Below, in pieces: positions 18,149 to 28,553 of a stretch of 64,000 nucleotides of DNA. A program made the translations under genes and the position numbers. Source of the stretch: Mycobacterium numidiamassiliense (GTDB lineage: Bacteria > Actinomycetota > Actinomycetes > Mycobacteriales > Mycobacteriaceae). The stretch is from positions 806,001 to 870,000 of the forward strand of contig NZ_FUEZ01000003.1 of the NCBI RefSeq assembly GCF_900157365.1, read 5' to 3'. Below the pieces are notes generated by a model. That model searched no databases and was not told the DNA's origin. It saw nothing but the letters and a program-made list of their open reading frames with translations. The stretch's first letter is position 1, and the number at the start of each line of letters is the position of its first letter.

Positions 18149-18676
18149 TCAGCGCTTGCTGTACTGAGGCGCCTTGCGGGCTTTCTTCAGGCCGTACTTC
18201 TTGCGCTCGACGGCGCGCGGGTCACGGGTGAGGAAGCCGGCCTTCTTCAGCGCGGGCCGGTCGTCCGGGAAGGCCACGATCAGGGCCCGGGCGATGCCCA
18301 GGCGCAGCGCGCCGGCCTGGCCCGAGGGCCCGCCGCCGTGCAGGAGCGCGAAGATGTCGAAGCTTTCCAGCCGATCGACGGTGACCAGCGCAGCCTTGAT
18401 GAGCTGCTGGTGCACCTTGTTCGGGAAGTAGGCCTCCAGGCTGCGACCGTTGAGGTCGAACTTGCCGGTGCCGGGCACCAGGCGCACCCGCACCACGGCC
18501 TCCTTGCGGCGGCCGACGGTCTGGATCGGCCGCTCGAACACGAAGGACTCGGCGGGCTTGGCTGCCGGAGCCTCCTCGACGGGGGTCTCGACGTCGGCAA
18601 CCTCGACGACAGGGGTCTCGACGTCTGCGGTCTCGACGTCTGCAACCTCGACGGCTGCCTCGGTTGTTTCGGTCAC
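18149..18676 (-). CDS. rpsI: 30S ribosomal protein S9 (bS9/uS9)
   Basis: 175 aa. The last 130 residues are a normal S9 ([35 protein letters not shown]-terminal [17 protein letters not shown], whose tail contacts P-site tRNA). The first 45 residues are an acidic Val/Glu/Thr extension built from imperfect VADVET units, longer than in most bacteria. It starts at GTG 18676, overlapping the rplM stop (GTGA), so translation is coupled. Confidence 0.97.
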   Translation of the reverse strand: MTETTEAAVEVADVETADVETPVVEVADVETPVEEAPAAKPAESFVFERPIQTVGRRKEAVVRVRLVPGTGKFDLNGRSLEAYFPNKVHQQLIKAALVTVDRLESFDIFALLHGGGPSGQAGALRLGIARALIVAFPDDRPALKKAGFLTRDPRAVERKKYGLKKARKAPQYSKR

Positions 18677-19116
18677 TGGGCCACCTGCTTGATCTCGAAC
18701 GGGACGGGCTGCTGGGCGCTGTGGGGGTGCGTCGGACCTGCGTAAATGTGCAGCTTGCGCTGGATCTGACGGCTCAGCTTGTTGTGCGGAAGCATGCCGA
18801 CGATCGCGTTCTCGACAACGCGGGTGGGGTGCTTTTCCAGCAGCTCACCGATCGTCCGGCTGTGCAGACCGCCGGGATAGCCCGAGTGCCTGTAAGCGAG
18901 CTTGTTCCGCAGTTTGTCGCCGCTGAGGGAAACTTTCTCGGCATTGATGACGATGACGTAATCCCCGCCATCGACATTGGGAGCGAACGTCGGCTTGTGC
19001 TTGCCGCGCAACAGGGTGGCTGCCGCAACGGCAAGGCGGCCAAGCACCACGTCCGTGGCGTCGATGACGTACCACGACCTCGTGGTGTCACCCGCCTTGG
19101 GAGCATAGGTGGGCAC
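18673..19116 (-). CDS. rplM: 50S ribosomal protein L13
   Basis: 147 aa, standard length. Typical motifs: [27 protein letters not shown], and [11 protein letters not shown]. First gene of the rplM-rpsI pair, starting at GTG 19116. About 210 bases without a recognisable gene lie upstream before the toxin remnant; they should hold the promoter and leader, but no clear autoregulatory structure was recognised. Confidence 0.97.
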   Translation of the reverse strand: MPTYAPKAGDTTRSWYVIDATDVVLGRLAVAAATLLRGKHKPTFAPNVDGGDYVIVINAEKVSLSGDKLRNKLAYRHSGYPGGLHSRTIGELLEKHPTRVVENAIVGMLPHNKLSRQIQRKLHIYAGPTHPHSAQQPVPFEIKQVAQ

Positions 19117-19325
19117 AGCGCTTACCTTTTCTTTCTCTCGGGTTGGATCCCGGTGCTAGCCGGGTGCCGGTCAGGCGTTCGCGGTGAGGGTGATCTCGGC
19201 GACCGACATTGACCCGAGCCCTGGCGTACCGCACGCCAACGGAGCAGCATACCGACGCTCATCCCCGCAGGTCAAAACGCGTGCGTGGGTGGTGGTGAGC
19301 GGGGTTTGACTCCACAGGCCAAGAG

Positions 19326-19658
19326 TCAGCCGGAATCCCCGCCAGGGTGATGATCATGTGGCCCGATGGACAGCACGTAGATTCCGCCGTCGTCGTCGTA
19401 AATCCAGTACATGCGCCAAGCGCTCGGCGTCCGGCTCTCGACGTATGAATTCCAAATCTTCCTTCCGTCGTGAGCTGCCAGGTGCTTCATCGCATGTAAT
19501 GAAAGCCGGGATATGCGGGACCCACGTCACGCATGTTTTTAATGGCCTTCTTGACCTTTTTGAACTTCGCGCCCAAGTGCCGGTTGATCTCTAGCCATTC
19601 GTCACCAGGAGTCCACGCCGGGACTTAACGTCACCTGCGAAGGTCGCGATCCACTCAC
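19326..19658 (-). pseudogene. broken RelE/HigB-like toxin
   Basis: Three reading frames together spell one small protein. The start is GTG 19658 (VSGSRPSQVT), overlapping the upstream gene by four bases. The middle is DEWLEINRHLGAKFKKVKKA continuing to GPAYPGFHY. The end is KHLAAHDGRKIWNSY continuing to WRMYWIYDDDGG and IGPHDHHPGG, stopping at 19326. The frame changes near 19620 and near 19490. The basic helix plus terminal beta-strands with 'YVLSIGPHDH' resemble RelE/Gp49-type mRNA interferases (inference from memory). The gene is inactive unless the frameshifts are errors. Confidence 0.5.
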
Positions 19659-19939
19659 TCGTCGCTGTCGAACAACCAGTCAGACGAAACGCCTTCGCCA
19701 GACTGAAACGCATCCAACGCCTCAAGGGTTTCCTCGCGTAGCCGAGCGTCACGCAACATCGCCTTCTCGGCGTCGTCCAAGGTCTCCCATGGCAGCAGGT
19801 GGATTGAGCCATCGGCATCGACGACCTTGACGAATACGGCGCCAGGATGCGGGGCAGCTACGTGAAACTCGGCCGATTGGTCTGCCTGCAGCCTGGCGGG
19901 CGGTTCGCCGTAAGCGCCGCGGTCTTGTGCGACTGTCAT
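19655..19939 (-). CDS. small acidic protein, probable antitoxin partner
   Basis: 94 aa from the ATG at 19939, which has a strong AGGAGG eight bases upstream; a GTG at 19948 lies inside that ribosome site and is less likely. The sequence is acidic and lacks a recognisable DNA-binding motif; the segment GSIHLLPWETLDDAEKAML is followed by a charged C-terminal helix. Its stop overlaps the start of the broken toxin by four bases, the usual antitoxin-first order. The pair sits between rplM and ESX-4, where M. tuberculosis has no such genes. Confidence 0.55.
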   Translation of the reverse strand: MTVAQDRGAYGEPPARLQADQSAEFHVAAPHPGAVFVKVVDADGSIHLLPWETLDDAEKAMLRDARLREETLEALDAFQSGEGVSSDWLFDSDE

Positions 19940-19982
19940 GCGGGCCACCTCCTATCCCAACCTGTAGGTCCATCAAGATTAA

Positions 19983-20025
19983 CTGTGTTGGTCCCGCGGC
20001 TCTCCTTCCGTCGGGACCAACACAG
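19983..20025 (-). terminator. 14-bp perfect hairpin after esxT
   Basis: CTGTGTTGGTCCCG at 19983-19996 is the exact reverse complement of 20012-20025, with a 15-base loop. It follows the esxT stop by 17 bases on the minus strand and precedes the antitoxin gene. No long T-run is present, as is common for mycobacterial terminators. It most likely ends the ESX-4 minus-strand transcript. Confidence 0.6.
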
Positions 20026-20042
20026 AGCTTGTTATCTGGTGG

Positions 20043-20339
20043 CTACCGCGCCCAGATGCCTGCCGCACGGCGATCGGCGTTCGCTACCTCTTCCGCGCCG
20101 TCGCGCACCGCGTTTCCCAGGTCAATCAGGATCTCGTTCAGCGCTGTCGCAGCCTGGTGCCACTTGACCTGTTCGACCTGGTAGGCGGCCGCCGCTTCGC
20201 GGGTCCATAGCTGCTGTAGCGGGGCAATTTGCGATCTCAGCTCGTCTAGAGCGGCGTTGAAACGAGCCGACGTCGTGTGGATCTCTTGTCGAACGGAGTT
20301 CTCGATTTCGCCGAAGTTGTATGAAAGCGCCGGGTCCAC
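20043..20339 (-). CDS. esxT: ESX-4 WXG100-family secreted protein EsxT
   Basis: 98 aa helical hairpin. The turn carries the W-x-x motif as QLWTREAAAAY; the N-terminal SYNFGEIENSV and C-terminal NADRRAAGIWAR match mycobacterial EsxT closely. It should form a heterodimer with EsxU and leave the cell through the ESX-4 membrane complex. Starts at GTG 20339, 15 bases after esxU, with an AGAGG ribosome site. Confidence 0.95.
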   Translation of the reverse strand: MDPALSYNFGEIENSVRQEIHTTSARFNAALDELRSQIAPLQQLWTREAAAAYQVEQVKWHQAATALNEILIDLGNAVRDGAEEVANADRRAAGIWAR

Positions 20340-20354
20340 AGAAGTACCTCTCGA

Positions 20355-20681
20355 TCACAGGTTCCCGCCAGCTGCGGCGATTTGGTGTGCGTGTACCTGG
20401 CCGGCTTCCTGAAGCGTGGCCTCGTTGTGCCGAATGGTTTCGGCAATCGAATGCAGGACGTGGTAGAGCCTCGTCGACTCGGCGTTCCAGCGGTCGACCA
20501 CGTCCTTGAACCGCTCGGCCGCGAGTCCACCCCACACCGACGACGGCACGCTACTCATGCGGCCGATGAACGCCTGCAACATCGCCCGGATTTCCTCGTT
20601 GCGCGTGTCGGTCGTGCCCGCGACCGCGCGCATCAGGTCAAAGTCGGTGGACAGTGTGTCCGCGCCCATTGGAGTACTCAC
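20355..20681 (-). CDS. esxU: ESX-4 WXG100-family secreted protein EsxU
   Basis: 108 aa helical hairpin with the WXG motif in [12 protein letters not shown]; partner of EsxT. The GTG start at 20681 has AAGGAG five bases upstream. A 75-base gap separates it from the Rv3446c-like gene in the same direction. EsxU/EsxT are the founding substrates of ESX-4, considered the ancestral type VII system. Confidence 0.95.
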   Translation of the reverse strand: MSTPMGADTLSTDFDLMRAVAGTTDTRNEEIRAMLQAFIGRMSSVPSSVWGGLAAERFKDVVDRWNAESTRLYHVLHSIAETIRHNEATLQEAGQVHAHQIAAAGGNL

Positions 20682-20756
20682 TCGATCTCCTTTCGTGCTG
20701 ATATCAAGTACGACTGCGGCTCGGCCGATTTGGTTCCGTTCGATTTCTTCCGATCC

Positions 20757-21983
20757 TCATCCGATCGCGTGGGCGGACCGCACCGCTTGCTCGCACACGG
20801 TGCGAATCGCATCGCCGGCGCCGGGCCGGCTCTGACACCCGACGCTGATCCGGACTGGCCCATCGACTATCACCGTCCAGCGCACCTGATGGTTGGCGCG
20901 GACTTCCCGGTAGGTCACCGCGGGCCGCCCTGCGCTGAACCCGGACGGGTTGAAATCGACAAACACACCGTCGTGCTCGGAACCGATCGCACGCCTTAAC
21001 CGCTCAGCGGTCGCGCTCAACGTCTCGTCAGGAGCAACCGGCGATTGCGTGACATGCAAGGCCGCCTCGGCGTCGGTCGGTGACGTCACTTGCACTCGCG
21101 CCGATCCCGGCCCGGCCAAGACCCGCTGAACGGTCCAGTTCGCCGGGACCGCCAGCGCCACGCGCCCTTCCACCAGAAATGTCGTCGGCACGCCGGTCGC
21201 GGGTGCGACACTAGGGTGACCCACTCCGACTGCCACCGGCACTGCCGCCACGAGGACGACAGCGGCGGCCGCCAACCCCCTCAACTTCCAGATTCGCGAC
21301 GGGCCCGGCGGGGCGGCCGGCTGCGTCTCACCAACTTCGGTCAGAGTCGACTGCGCCGACACCGCCACCCGCGACAGCCGGGGCTCATCGATTTCCATGA
21401 CGGACTGCCCGCTATCGCGCACCGCGCGGGCGATCAAGGTCGCAAGCACCGAGCCCCCGGGAATCGCGGCCGCCGCATCGACCAGCACGACAGCCGTTGC
21501 ATCGGAACACATCTCGTCGATTACCCTGACGATCTCCATGGCGAGGTGACGTGGTTCCTTCGTGCGGGGTATGGCAACAATCTCGGTACCGACGATCGCC
21601 ACCAACCGCTCGGCGATCTCTACCACGATGACCTCACGATCGGCTTTGGACGCGTGCGCCAACAGCCACGATCGCGGCCGCACTAAGACCCCACCAGACA
21701 GGCCCTTCGCGCCCGCGGTGACGACACCGACTCGCGACGACGACCACCACGATGGATGGACGATGAGCGCGCCCTGCCTCGCGCAGGCCAGCGACCGCAG
21801 CGCAGCCCTCCACAGCGAATCGACGGCGACCGGACGCTCGCCGACCAATGCCACGGGGTCATCGACGCCAGCCAAAGCAGCGTCAAGGATCTCGGTGTCG
21901 AGATCAGCGTTTGCGTCTGCGCTACAGCATATTCGGCGAATCACGCCGGGGCCGGCTTCGATAATCGCGCGATGAGCGCTCAT
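20757..21983 (-). CDS. type VII secretion-associated protein, Rv3446c family
   Basis: 408 aa. A cytosolic N-terminal domain (about 1-200; its actin-like/ATPase-like character is uncertain), one membrane helix at about 236-255, then an extracytoplasmic C-terminal domain of the TIGR03931 type. Found only in ESX-4-like loci; its role in the channel is unknown. The ATG at 21983 overlaps the eccC4 stop (ATGA), supporting this start over one at 21998. Confidence 0.88.
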   Translation of the reverse strand: MSAHRAIIEAGPGVIRRICCSADANADLDTEILDAALAGVDDPVALVGERPVAVDSLWRAALRSLACARQGALIVHPSWWSSSRVGVVTAGAKGLSGGVLVRPRSWLLAHASKADREVIVVEIAERLVAIVGTEIVAIPRTKEPRHLAMEIVRVIDEMCSDATAVVLVDAAAAIPGGSVLATLIARAVRDSGQSVMEIDEPRLSRVAVSAQSTLTEVGETQPAAPPGPSRIWKLRGLAAAAVVLVAAVPVAVGVGHPSVAPATGVPTTFLVEGRVALAVPANWTVQRVLAGPGSARVQVTSPTDAEAALHVTQSPVAPDETLSATAERLRRAIGSEHDGVFVDFNPSGFSAGRPAVTYREVRANHQVRWTVIVDGPVRISVGCQSRPGAGDAIRTVCEQAVRSAHAIG

Positions 21984-24900
21984 GAATCCGGACACCATCC
22001 CACCTGCACCAGCTGCTCTTCACCAGTACGAGTGAGGAAAACGCCACGTCCCGGCGGCAACCGCGCCGGGCGGCCCGAGCCCATAAGCACGCCCTCATCG
22101 GGCCGGCCGCTCATCATTAGTCCCAGGCAACCAAAGTCACGCAGTCCCGCCAACAGCGGCTCGAACAAGGCGCGCGCCGCCCCACCACTACGTCGCGCAA
22201 TGATGAGGTGCAATCCCAGATCCCTTGCATAAGGCAGGTATTCGAGCAGAACGCCAAGTGGGTTGCCCGCCGGGGCGACGACTAAGTCGTAATCGTCGAC
22301 GACCACAAAGACATCCGGCCCCGACCACCAGGACCTGCTGCGCAGCTGTGTCTGGCTCGCGTCCACAGGAGGCATCCTCCGGTTCAGCAGTTCTCGCAGA
22401 TCCGGAAGCACTACTGCCAGTCCGGCCGGCGACATGGCGTAGCCACCCAGATGCTTCGACTCGACCACCCCAAGCAGGGAGCGCCGAAAATCCACTACCA
22501 ACAGCTGAGCCTGCGCGGCGGTCTTCGTCCGCATGATCTCGCGGCACAGAGTGCGCAGCGTTGCGGTCTTTCCGCACTCGTTGTCGCCGAGGATCAGCAG
22601 ATGCGACTCCCGCTCGAAATCCACTGCGAGCGGCTGCAGTCGGCGCTCTTCGAGACCGAGCAGGATCTGAGCGCTCAAATCCGTGCCCGCCTGGCGGACG
22701 ACGGCCTCGTGATCCACATGCGTGGACAGCAACGGTATGGGAGGCGCAACTAAGGCACCGTGATCGCGCCATGGCTCGTCTCCCGCCAGGGGTAGGGAAA
22801 GAACCATGTGCAGGCCGTCGCGGGACAGTCCGCGCCCAGGTCGGTTGTGCGGCACTTCATGCGCCCGTTTGCGGTCAACTTCAGAGTCGGTCGGGTCGCC
22901 GAGTCGCAATTCGATGCGCGTGCCGATCTGGTCCCTCAGCGCTGGCCTGATGTCCGCCCAGCGCGAGGCCGACAAGACGACGTGAACGCCGAACGAAAGC
23001 CCTTGGGCAGCAAGGGATATAATCGATTCCTCGAGCTCGCCGAACTCGTGGCGGAGGCTTCCCCAGCCATCGATGACGAGAAAGACATCACCGAAAGGAT
23101 CCTCGTCCGCAACGTCGGTTCGGTCGATGCGCAGCTGACGATACTGTGCAATCGAATGGACGCCGTGATCACGGTACCTAGCCTCGCGGGTTCGCACGAT
23201 CGATTCGAGCTCAGTGACGATTCGACCAACAAGTCGCGGCTCGGCACGGCCCGCAACGGCCCCGACGTGTGGCAGGGTGCCTATCGACGCCAGTGTCCCA
23301 CCGCCGAAGTCCAGGCAATAGAACTGCACGCGACCTGGATCGTGCGTGGCAGCCAGCGCCGTGATCAGTGTGCGCAGCGCCGTCGACTTGCCCGCTTGCG
23401 GCGCACCCACGACAGCGAGATTGCCAGCAGCGCTGGATAAATCGACGATTAACGGTGTTCGGCATTGCTCGAAAGGACGGTCAACGACGCCGAGGGGCAC
23501 AGTCAAGCCGGACCGCGCGGTCTCGGTATCGCTCAGCAGGCGATCGAGTGGCGGGGCTGCGCTGAGCGGCGGCAGCCAGACCGGATAGGCAGCCGGCCCC
23601 TGCCCGGCCAGCCTTTCGACGACCGCTCGCAGGACGCTTCGGTCCGGCACTCCCGCGACGTCGATGGGTCCCGTGACCGGTCCGACGACCCCAGCCGTGA
23701 ACGGCTGCACACATGGCAGTGGCGCCCCGCCGAGCGCCGCCGCACCGGTCGGTGCATGGGTCCGCAACGGCTCGGAAGCAAATGCGGCCCGGAAGCGGAC
23801 TAGCTCGCCGCTGCCTGACCGAAGAAAGCCCACCCCCGGCGTGCCGGGGAGCTCGAAGGCATCGGCGGTGCCCAACACCGTCCGTGATTCGCTGGCGGAC
23901 AGGGTCTTCAGACAGAGCCGATAGGACAGGTGGGATTCCAGCCCTCTCAGCCTGCCCTCGTCGAGCCGCTGGCTGGCCAACAGCAGGTGCATGCCCAGCG
24001 AGCGGCCGAGCCGACCGATCGCCACGAACATGTCCGCGAAATCGGGATGCTGGCTGAGCAATTCGGAGAACTCATCGACGATGATGAACAACGTCGGTAA
24101 GGCGGCCAATTGCTTTCCGGCCCGGCGCGCATGCTGGTATCGCGCAACGCTGACGCAGCCTGCCGTCCGCAGCAGCTGTTGGCGACGGTTCAACTCGCCG
24201 GCAAGCGCATCTCGCATCCGGGCAACCAGCGGCGCTTCCTCGGCCAGGTTAGTGATGACGGCCGCGACGTGCGGCGCGGGCGCCAAGTCGAGAAATGTCG
24301 CACCGCCTTTGAAGTCGATGAGAAGAAGGTTGAGCACTTCCGGGGAGTTGCTCGCGATCATGCCCAACGCCACGGTGCGCAAAAGCTCCGACTTGCCCGA
24401 CCCGGTGGCGCCTACGCAGAGCCCGTGTGGCCCCATACCGCCTTCAGCGGGCTCTTTGATATCCAGTTCGACCGGCGCGCCGACGTCACTGGTTCCGATG
24501 GGAACGCGAAGTCGACTGTCGTGATCTAGGCTGTCCCACAACTTGATTGGATCGAACCGTGCAATGTCCTCGACACCGATCAGGCTTGCCCATCCCGCGT
24601 CGGAGTGCGGGTACGGACTCGCCGCGTTGACGCGGTGCGCGGCGAGTCGGCGCGCACATATCAGCGCGTCAAGAGTGTCTAGGTGGTCCGGGCACCCCAG
24701 CGGCTGTGTTTCACCGCCATATCTGAGCGTCACGGGCGAGCCCCCGACGCCGGCCCGCAGCACTGTCATGCGCGAAATCGCCACCCCGCTGTCGAATTCG
24801 ACCTCCTCGTCGACGTCGGAAATCACTACCAGATATGGCAGACCGGCACCGTCAAGCGCGCGGTGCATCTGCACCGGGTTGCCATACACCATGCGCACAG

Positions 24901-25732
24901 GCCCGACGGAATCGGTGGCAGTCGGGTGTTGGTTGTGTGGAAGCCATTTCAGCCAATCCCAATCGGCCTGTCGGCGATCTCCGATCACGCCGGCGATGAG
25001 CAGCTGATCCGGCGGGTGCAGCACCGCCAGCTGGCAGATCATGGCCCGCAGCAGCCCGCGCACCACATCCGCTTCGCCATCGATCACCACGAGCCCGATC
25101 TCAGGTAGGCAGATCGTGATCGGCACAGCGTCGATCGCGGCGTGGGTGCGAATGAACCGACGCATGGCCACCACAGTGACCGGGTCACAACGCTCCGCGG
25201 CCACGATCTCCGGTGGCACCAGACGCCGCGCCAGCGGTTGGGCCCCACGGCCTACGCGGGCGCGGCCAAAATCGGCGCCGGCGGCTCGCCGCTCCCACGT
25301 CCGCGGGCCGCCGACCAGCGTCCACAACGTATCCGGTTCACAATGGCTCCACTCGAGCGATGAACGCTGCGCCGCAACCGTTTCCATCACCGTCTTACGC
25401 AGGCGATTGAGGTACCCGAGATAGTCGACTCGATCGTCGTAGATACCACGCCCCCGTCGCTGACCGCGTCCACTCATCACGGTCAGCACCATCGAGACCA
25501 CCATCATCAACGGGAAGACCAGAAACGTGGGATTGCGAGTCGCGTCCGACCCGGAGAAAAAGACCACCGCCGTAATACCCAGAGTCGCGACCGACATGAC
25601 GAGCGGCAACAGGCGCACCAACAAGCCCGGCGATGACGAGGGCGCCAACTCGGGCGGTGCGGCCACGGCGATCTCCGCACCCGCCACCCGTGCAGGCGGC
25701 CGCCGCACCGCAGGCACGTCTCCCTGAGTCAT
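21980..25732 (-). CDS. eccC4: ESX-4 FtsK/SpoIIIE ATPase EccC4
   Basis: 1250 aa motor of the type VII secretion complex. Two N-terminal membrane helices (about 38-60 and 66-86), then three ATPase modules. Module 1 is complete: Walker A GATGSGKS at 441-448 and Walker B IIVDEF (Asp553, Glu554). Module 2 has GAPQAGKS (776-783) but a Walker B of LVIDGW without the catalytic Glu; module 3 has GDNECGKT (1049-1056). Degenerate modules 2 and 3 are usual and bind substrate tails. The ATG at 25732 has GGAGGG just upstream; GTG 25744 is weaker. Head of the esxU-esxT operon, divergent from eccD4. Confidence 0.96.
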   Translation of the reverse strand: MTQGDVPAVRRPPARVAGAEIAVAAPPELAPSSSPGLLVRLLPLVMSVATLGITAVVFFSGSDATRNPTFLVFPLMMVVSMVLTVMSGRGQRRGRGIYDDRVDYLGYLNRLRKTVMETVAAQRSSLEWSHCEPDTLWTLVGGPRTWERRAAGADFGRARVGRGAQPLARRLVPPEIVAAERCDPVTVVAMRRFIRTHAAIDAVPITICLPEIGLVVIDGEADVVRGLLRAMICQLAVLHPPDQLLIAGVIGDRRQADWDWLKWLPHNQHPTATDSVGPVRMVYGNPVQMHRALDGAGLPYLVVISDVDEEVEFDSGVAISRMTVLRAGVGGSPVTLRYGGETQPLGCPDHLDTLDALICARRLAAHRVNAASPYPHSDAGWASLIGVEDIARFDPIKLWDSLDHDSRLRVPIGTSDVGAPVELDIKEPAEGGMGPHGLCVGATGSGKSELLRTVALGMIASNSPEVLNLLLIDFKGGATFLDLAPAPHVAAVITNLAEEAPLVARMRDALAGELNRRQQLLRTAGCVSVARYQHARRAGKQLAALPTLFIIVDEFSELLSQHPDFADMFVAIGRLGRSLGMHLLLASQRLDEGRLRGLESHLSYRLCLKTLSASESRTVLGTADAFELPGTPGVGFLRSGSGELVRFRAAFASEPLRTHAPTGAAALGGAPLPCVQPFTAGVVGPVTGPIDVAGVPDRSVLRAVVERLAGQGPAAYPVWLPPLSAAPPLDRLLSDTETARSGLTVPLGVVDRPFEQCRTPLIVDLSSAAGNLAVVGAPQAGKSTALRTLITALAATHDPGRVQFYCLDFGGGTLASIGTLPHVGAVAGRAEPRLVGRIVTELESIVRTREARYRDHGVHSIAQYRQLRIDRTDVADEDPFGDVFLVIDGWGSLRHEFGELEESIISLAAQGLSFGVHVVLSASRWADIRPALRDQIGTRIELRLGDPTDSEVDRKRAHEVPHNRPGRGLSRDGLHMVLSLPLAGDEPWRDHGALVAPPIPLLSTHVDHEAVVRQAGTDLSAQILLGLEERRLQPLAVDFERESHLLILGDNECGKTATLRTLCREIMRTKTAAQAQLLVVDFRRSLLGVVESKHLGGYAMSPAGLAVVLPDLRELLNRRMPPVDASQTQLRSRSWWSGPDVFVVVDDYDLVVAPAGNPLGVLLEYLPYARDLGLHLIIARRSGGAARALFEPLLAGLRDFGCLGLMMSGRPDEGVLMGSGRPARLPPGRGVFLTRTGEEQLVQVGWCPDS

Positions 25733-25860
25733 CTTGCCCTCCACCCGCTGATCACGGTAGGTAGCGCCGGGCGCACCAGCAACTCACCTGTGGACAGCCG
25801 AATACCGCTGGACCGAAGGGCCATTAGCGTGCCGATAACCCGAGCTTGAAGGGATCAACT

Positions 25861-27252
25861 TTGCCTGTATCCGATTCGGGACTCCGCCGCGTCTCGATTT
25901 ATGCCGGCAGCGCCGTCGTCGATGTGGCGCTCCCGTCGCAGATACCCGTCGCCGCCCTGGTGCCGCCCATTGTTGACCTGGTACAAAGCCGCGGCACCCA
26001 GAGCCCCGATAATCTGACTGCGAGGCGTTATCAACTTTCCCGCCCCGGTACATCCGCATTGCACAGGTCGATGACGTTAGCGCAGAACGGTATCCGAGAT
26101 GGGGACGTGCTGATCCTCAGCCACGGGCGGGCGCCGGTACCCGTCGCCCGTTACGACGACCCGGCAGACGCGGTGTCGGCGGCACTGAATGCCCGAACCC
26201 CAAGTCGGACCGGGGCTCGTCAAGCCGCCCGGCTTAGCGGCGCGCTGGCCGCCGGCTGCCTGACCGTCATCGGCGGCTTGGCGCTGATTCGAGATTCCTT
26301 TGTCCCCAACAACACACAGCATGTTGCCGCAGGCATCGCCGGGCTGGCCGGCCTGGTCGCGCTGATGTTCGCGACGTTCGCACACCGCACCTATCACGAT
26401 TCGTGCGCCGGACTGACACTGGGCCTGATCGCCACGGTATTCGCCTCGCTGGCAGCATTTCTCATGGTGCCGGGCGCTCCCGGTGGGCCTCATCTACTAC
26501 TCGCCGCCATGGCGGCCGCCGTCACATCGACACTCGCGATGCGTATATCCGGCTGTGGCGCAGTCATATTCACCTCGTTCGCATGCTTCGCCGTGCTCGT
26601 CGCTCTCGCTGCACTGGCCGGCGTCGTGACCGGCGCCCCACCCCGGGCCATCAGCTCGGTGACCGCCCTGATATCACTGGGCCTGCTGGGGGCAGCGGCG
26701 CGGCTGTCGATCATCTTGGCCGGGTTGGCTCCCAGACTTCCAGCCGCACCGGAACTGGATACCTTCGAGCCCCGCACCGACGCGTGGGCAGCGCGAGCGA
26801 CGCGCGCCGACGCGTGGCTGACGAGCCTGCTCGCGGCCTTCTCGGCCTCTGCGGCGGCGGGTTCCATGGTTACCGCGCTGGCGGGAACACCGAAGTTCGA
26901 TGGCATCGCCTTTGCGGCCGTGACCGGTGTCGTCTTGTTGCTACGCGCGAATTTCATCGATCGCCGAACGCTGCCCTGCGTTGTCGGTGGCGTCGTCACC
27001 ATTGGAACAACATTGGGCCTCGCGGCACTCAGTGCCCCGCAACGTGCACCCTGGATCGCCGCGGCGACCGCGACGACGGTCGCTCTCGCGGCCCTGCTGG
27101 GCTTCGTCGTTCCTGCACTGACGCTTTCACCCCTGATGCGGCGAAGCATCGACCTGCTGGAGTGTGTGGCACTGGTCGCGGTGGTGCCTCTGACCTGTTG
27201 GGTGTGCGGCTGCTACGACGCCGTCCGTGGCCTGTATCCGACATGGCGTTGA
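25861..27252 (+). CDS. eccD4: ESX-4 membrane protein EccD4
   Basis: About 463 aa. An N-terminal ubiquitin-like cytosolic domain (about residues 1-95: RRVSIYAGSAVVDVALP, then GIRDGDVLILS) is followed by eleven membrane helices (from about residue 120 to 455) that form part of the translocation channel. The start is uncertain: TTG 25861 has AAGGGA at good distance; TTG 25846 in frame is the alternative. Divergent from eccC4; overlaps mycP4 by ten bases. Confidence 0.93.
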   Translation: MPVSDSGLRRVSIYAGSAVVDVALPSQIPVAALVPPIVDLVQSRGTQSPDNLTARRYQLSRPGTSALHRSMTLAQNGIRDGDVLILSHGRAPVPVARYDDPADAVSAALNARTPSRTGARQAARLSGALAAGCLTVIGGLALIRDSFVPNNTQHVAAGIAGLAGLVALMFATFAHRTYHDSCAGLTLGLIATVFASLAAFLMVPGAPGGPHLLLAAMAAAVTSTLAMRISGCGAVIFTSFACFAVLVALAALAGVVTGAPPRAISSVTALISLGLLGAAARLSIILAGLAPRLPAAPELDTFEPRTDAWAARATRADAWLTSLLAAFSASAAAGSMVTALAGTPKFDGIAFAAVTGVVLLLRANFIDRRTLPCVVGGVVTIGTTLGLAALSAPQRAPWIAAATATTVALAALLGFVVPALTLSPLMRRSIDLLECVALVAVVPLTCWVCGCYDAVRGLYPTWR

Positions 27253-28553
27253 CCGCGACGCGCATGGCGCATGCGCTGGCGATATCGGCGCTTACCGCGT
27301 TGTCCCAGTTCGGAATCCCACTGGCGCATGCGGTTTCACCACCGGAGATCGACGACAGGTGGCTGCCCAAGCCGGCCTTGCCCGCGCCCCCGCGGCCGAC
27401 CGTGCAGCGCGATGTCTGCGCTGTGGTGGCCGACGACTCGGGCACGGGTCGCAATCAGCTCGCCAATCTCGATCTGCCACGGGTGTGGCAGCTCTCCCGC
27501 GGCGCGGGCCAACGAGTCGCGATCATCGACACCGGTGTTTCGCGACATCGCAGACTGCCGGCCCTGGTACCCGGCGGGGACTACGTATTCAATGGCGACG
27601 GCACGCAGGATTGCGACGCGCATGGCACCCTGGTGGCCGGAATCGTCGCTGCTGCACCGGATTCCGATGGCTTCAGCGGCGTCGCGCCCGACGTCACCCT
27701 GATCAGCATCCGCCAGTCCAGCCCGAAATTCGGCCTCGCCGGCGGCACGTCGAGTGCCGGGGTGGGTGATGTCGACACGATGGCCAGAGCGGTCCGGACG
27801 GCCGCCGATCTGGGCGCATCGGTGATCAACATTTCGTCGGTTGCGTGCGTTCCGGTGGCATCGGCACCGGATGATCGAGCCCTTGGTGCCGCGCTGGCCT
27901 ATGCGGTTGACGTGAAGAACGCAGTCATCGTCGCGGCGGCCGGCAACACGGGCGGAGCGGGGCAGTGTCCGCCACAGCGAGCGGACGCGACCTGGCAGAC
28001 CGCTTCAGTAGCGGTCAGCCCGGCCTGGTACGACGACTACGTCTTGACTGTCGGTTCGGTGAACGCCGACGGGGCGAGGTCGGCATTCACCCTCGCGGGT
28101 CCGTGGGTGGACGTCGCCGCCACCGGCGAAGGGATGACGTCGCTTGGATCGGCGCCGTTGTCTGGGACCAGCTTCGCCGCACCGATTGTCAGCGGCCTCG
28201 CCGCGCTGATCCGGGCCCGGTTCCCGGCCTTGTCCGCGCGGCAGGTCATGCAACGCATCGAGTCGACCGCGCATCACCCGCCCGGCGGATGGGATCCGTT
28301 CGTCGGCAACGGTGCAGTGAATGTCCTCGCCGCGGTCAGCACCGACTCGATGCCAGCTGCTGACACCCCCACGCCGCCGAACGTTCCAGTTCCGCCCGCC
28401 GCGCCGCCGCCGCCACGACCGCCGGACTCCCCCGGCCGCGACACTGCGCTGCGCGGCGCGGCTGTCTGCGTGGTCGCTCTGCTGGCAGTGCTGCTCGTAG
28501 GCGCAGCCAAGCCTCGGCTAGCGAGCCGTCGCGACCGTGTCCCGGGCGACTGA
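27243..28553 (+). CDS. mycP4: ESX-4 mycosin, subtilisin-like serine protease
   Basis: 436 aa. Signal peptide (about residues 1-30, ending ALSQFGIPLAHA), subtilase domain with Asp96 (AIIDTG), His127 (DAHGTLVAG), oxyanion Asn235 (AAGNTGG) and Ser310 (SGTSFAAP), a Pro-rich linker, and one C-terminal membrane helix (about 405-425). Anchored outside the cytoplasmic membrane, mycosins stabilise and process ESX complexes. The frame is open upstream through eccD4, but the ATG at 27243 precedes the signal peptide. Its end overlaps the convergent eccB4 by 36 bases. Confidence 0.95.
   Translation: MALTATRMAHALAISALTALSQFGIPLAHAVSPPEIDDRWLPKPALPAPPRPTVQRDVCAVVADDSGTGRNQLANLDLPRVWQLSRGAGQRVAIIDTGVSRHRRLPALVPGGDYVFNGDGTQDCDAHGTLVAGIVAAAPDSDGFSGVAPDVTLISIRQSSPKFGLAGGTSSAGVGDVDTMARAVRTAADLGASVINISSVACVPVASAPDDRALGAALAYAVDVKNAVIVAAAGNTGGAGQCPPQRADATWQTASVAVSPAWYDDYVLTVGSVNADGARSAFTLAGPWVDVAATGEGMTSLGSAPLSGTSFAAPIVSGLAALIRARFPALSARQVMQRIESTAHHPPGGWDPFVGNGAVNVLAAVSTDSMPAADTPTPPNVPVPPAAPPPPRPPDSPGRDTALRGAAVCVVALLAVLLVGAAKPRLASRRDRVPGD

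Noticed and set aside
19358..19594. Plus-strand 78-codon frame upstream of rplM
   Set aside because: It lies exactly opposite the broken toxin, is Arg/Ser-rich, and has no ribosome site.
26403..27242. N-terminal extension of mycP4 into eccD4
   Set aside because: Shadow of eccD4; the signal peptide of the mycosin starts at 27243.
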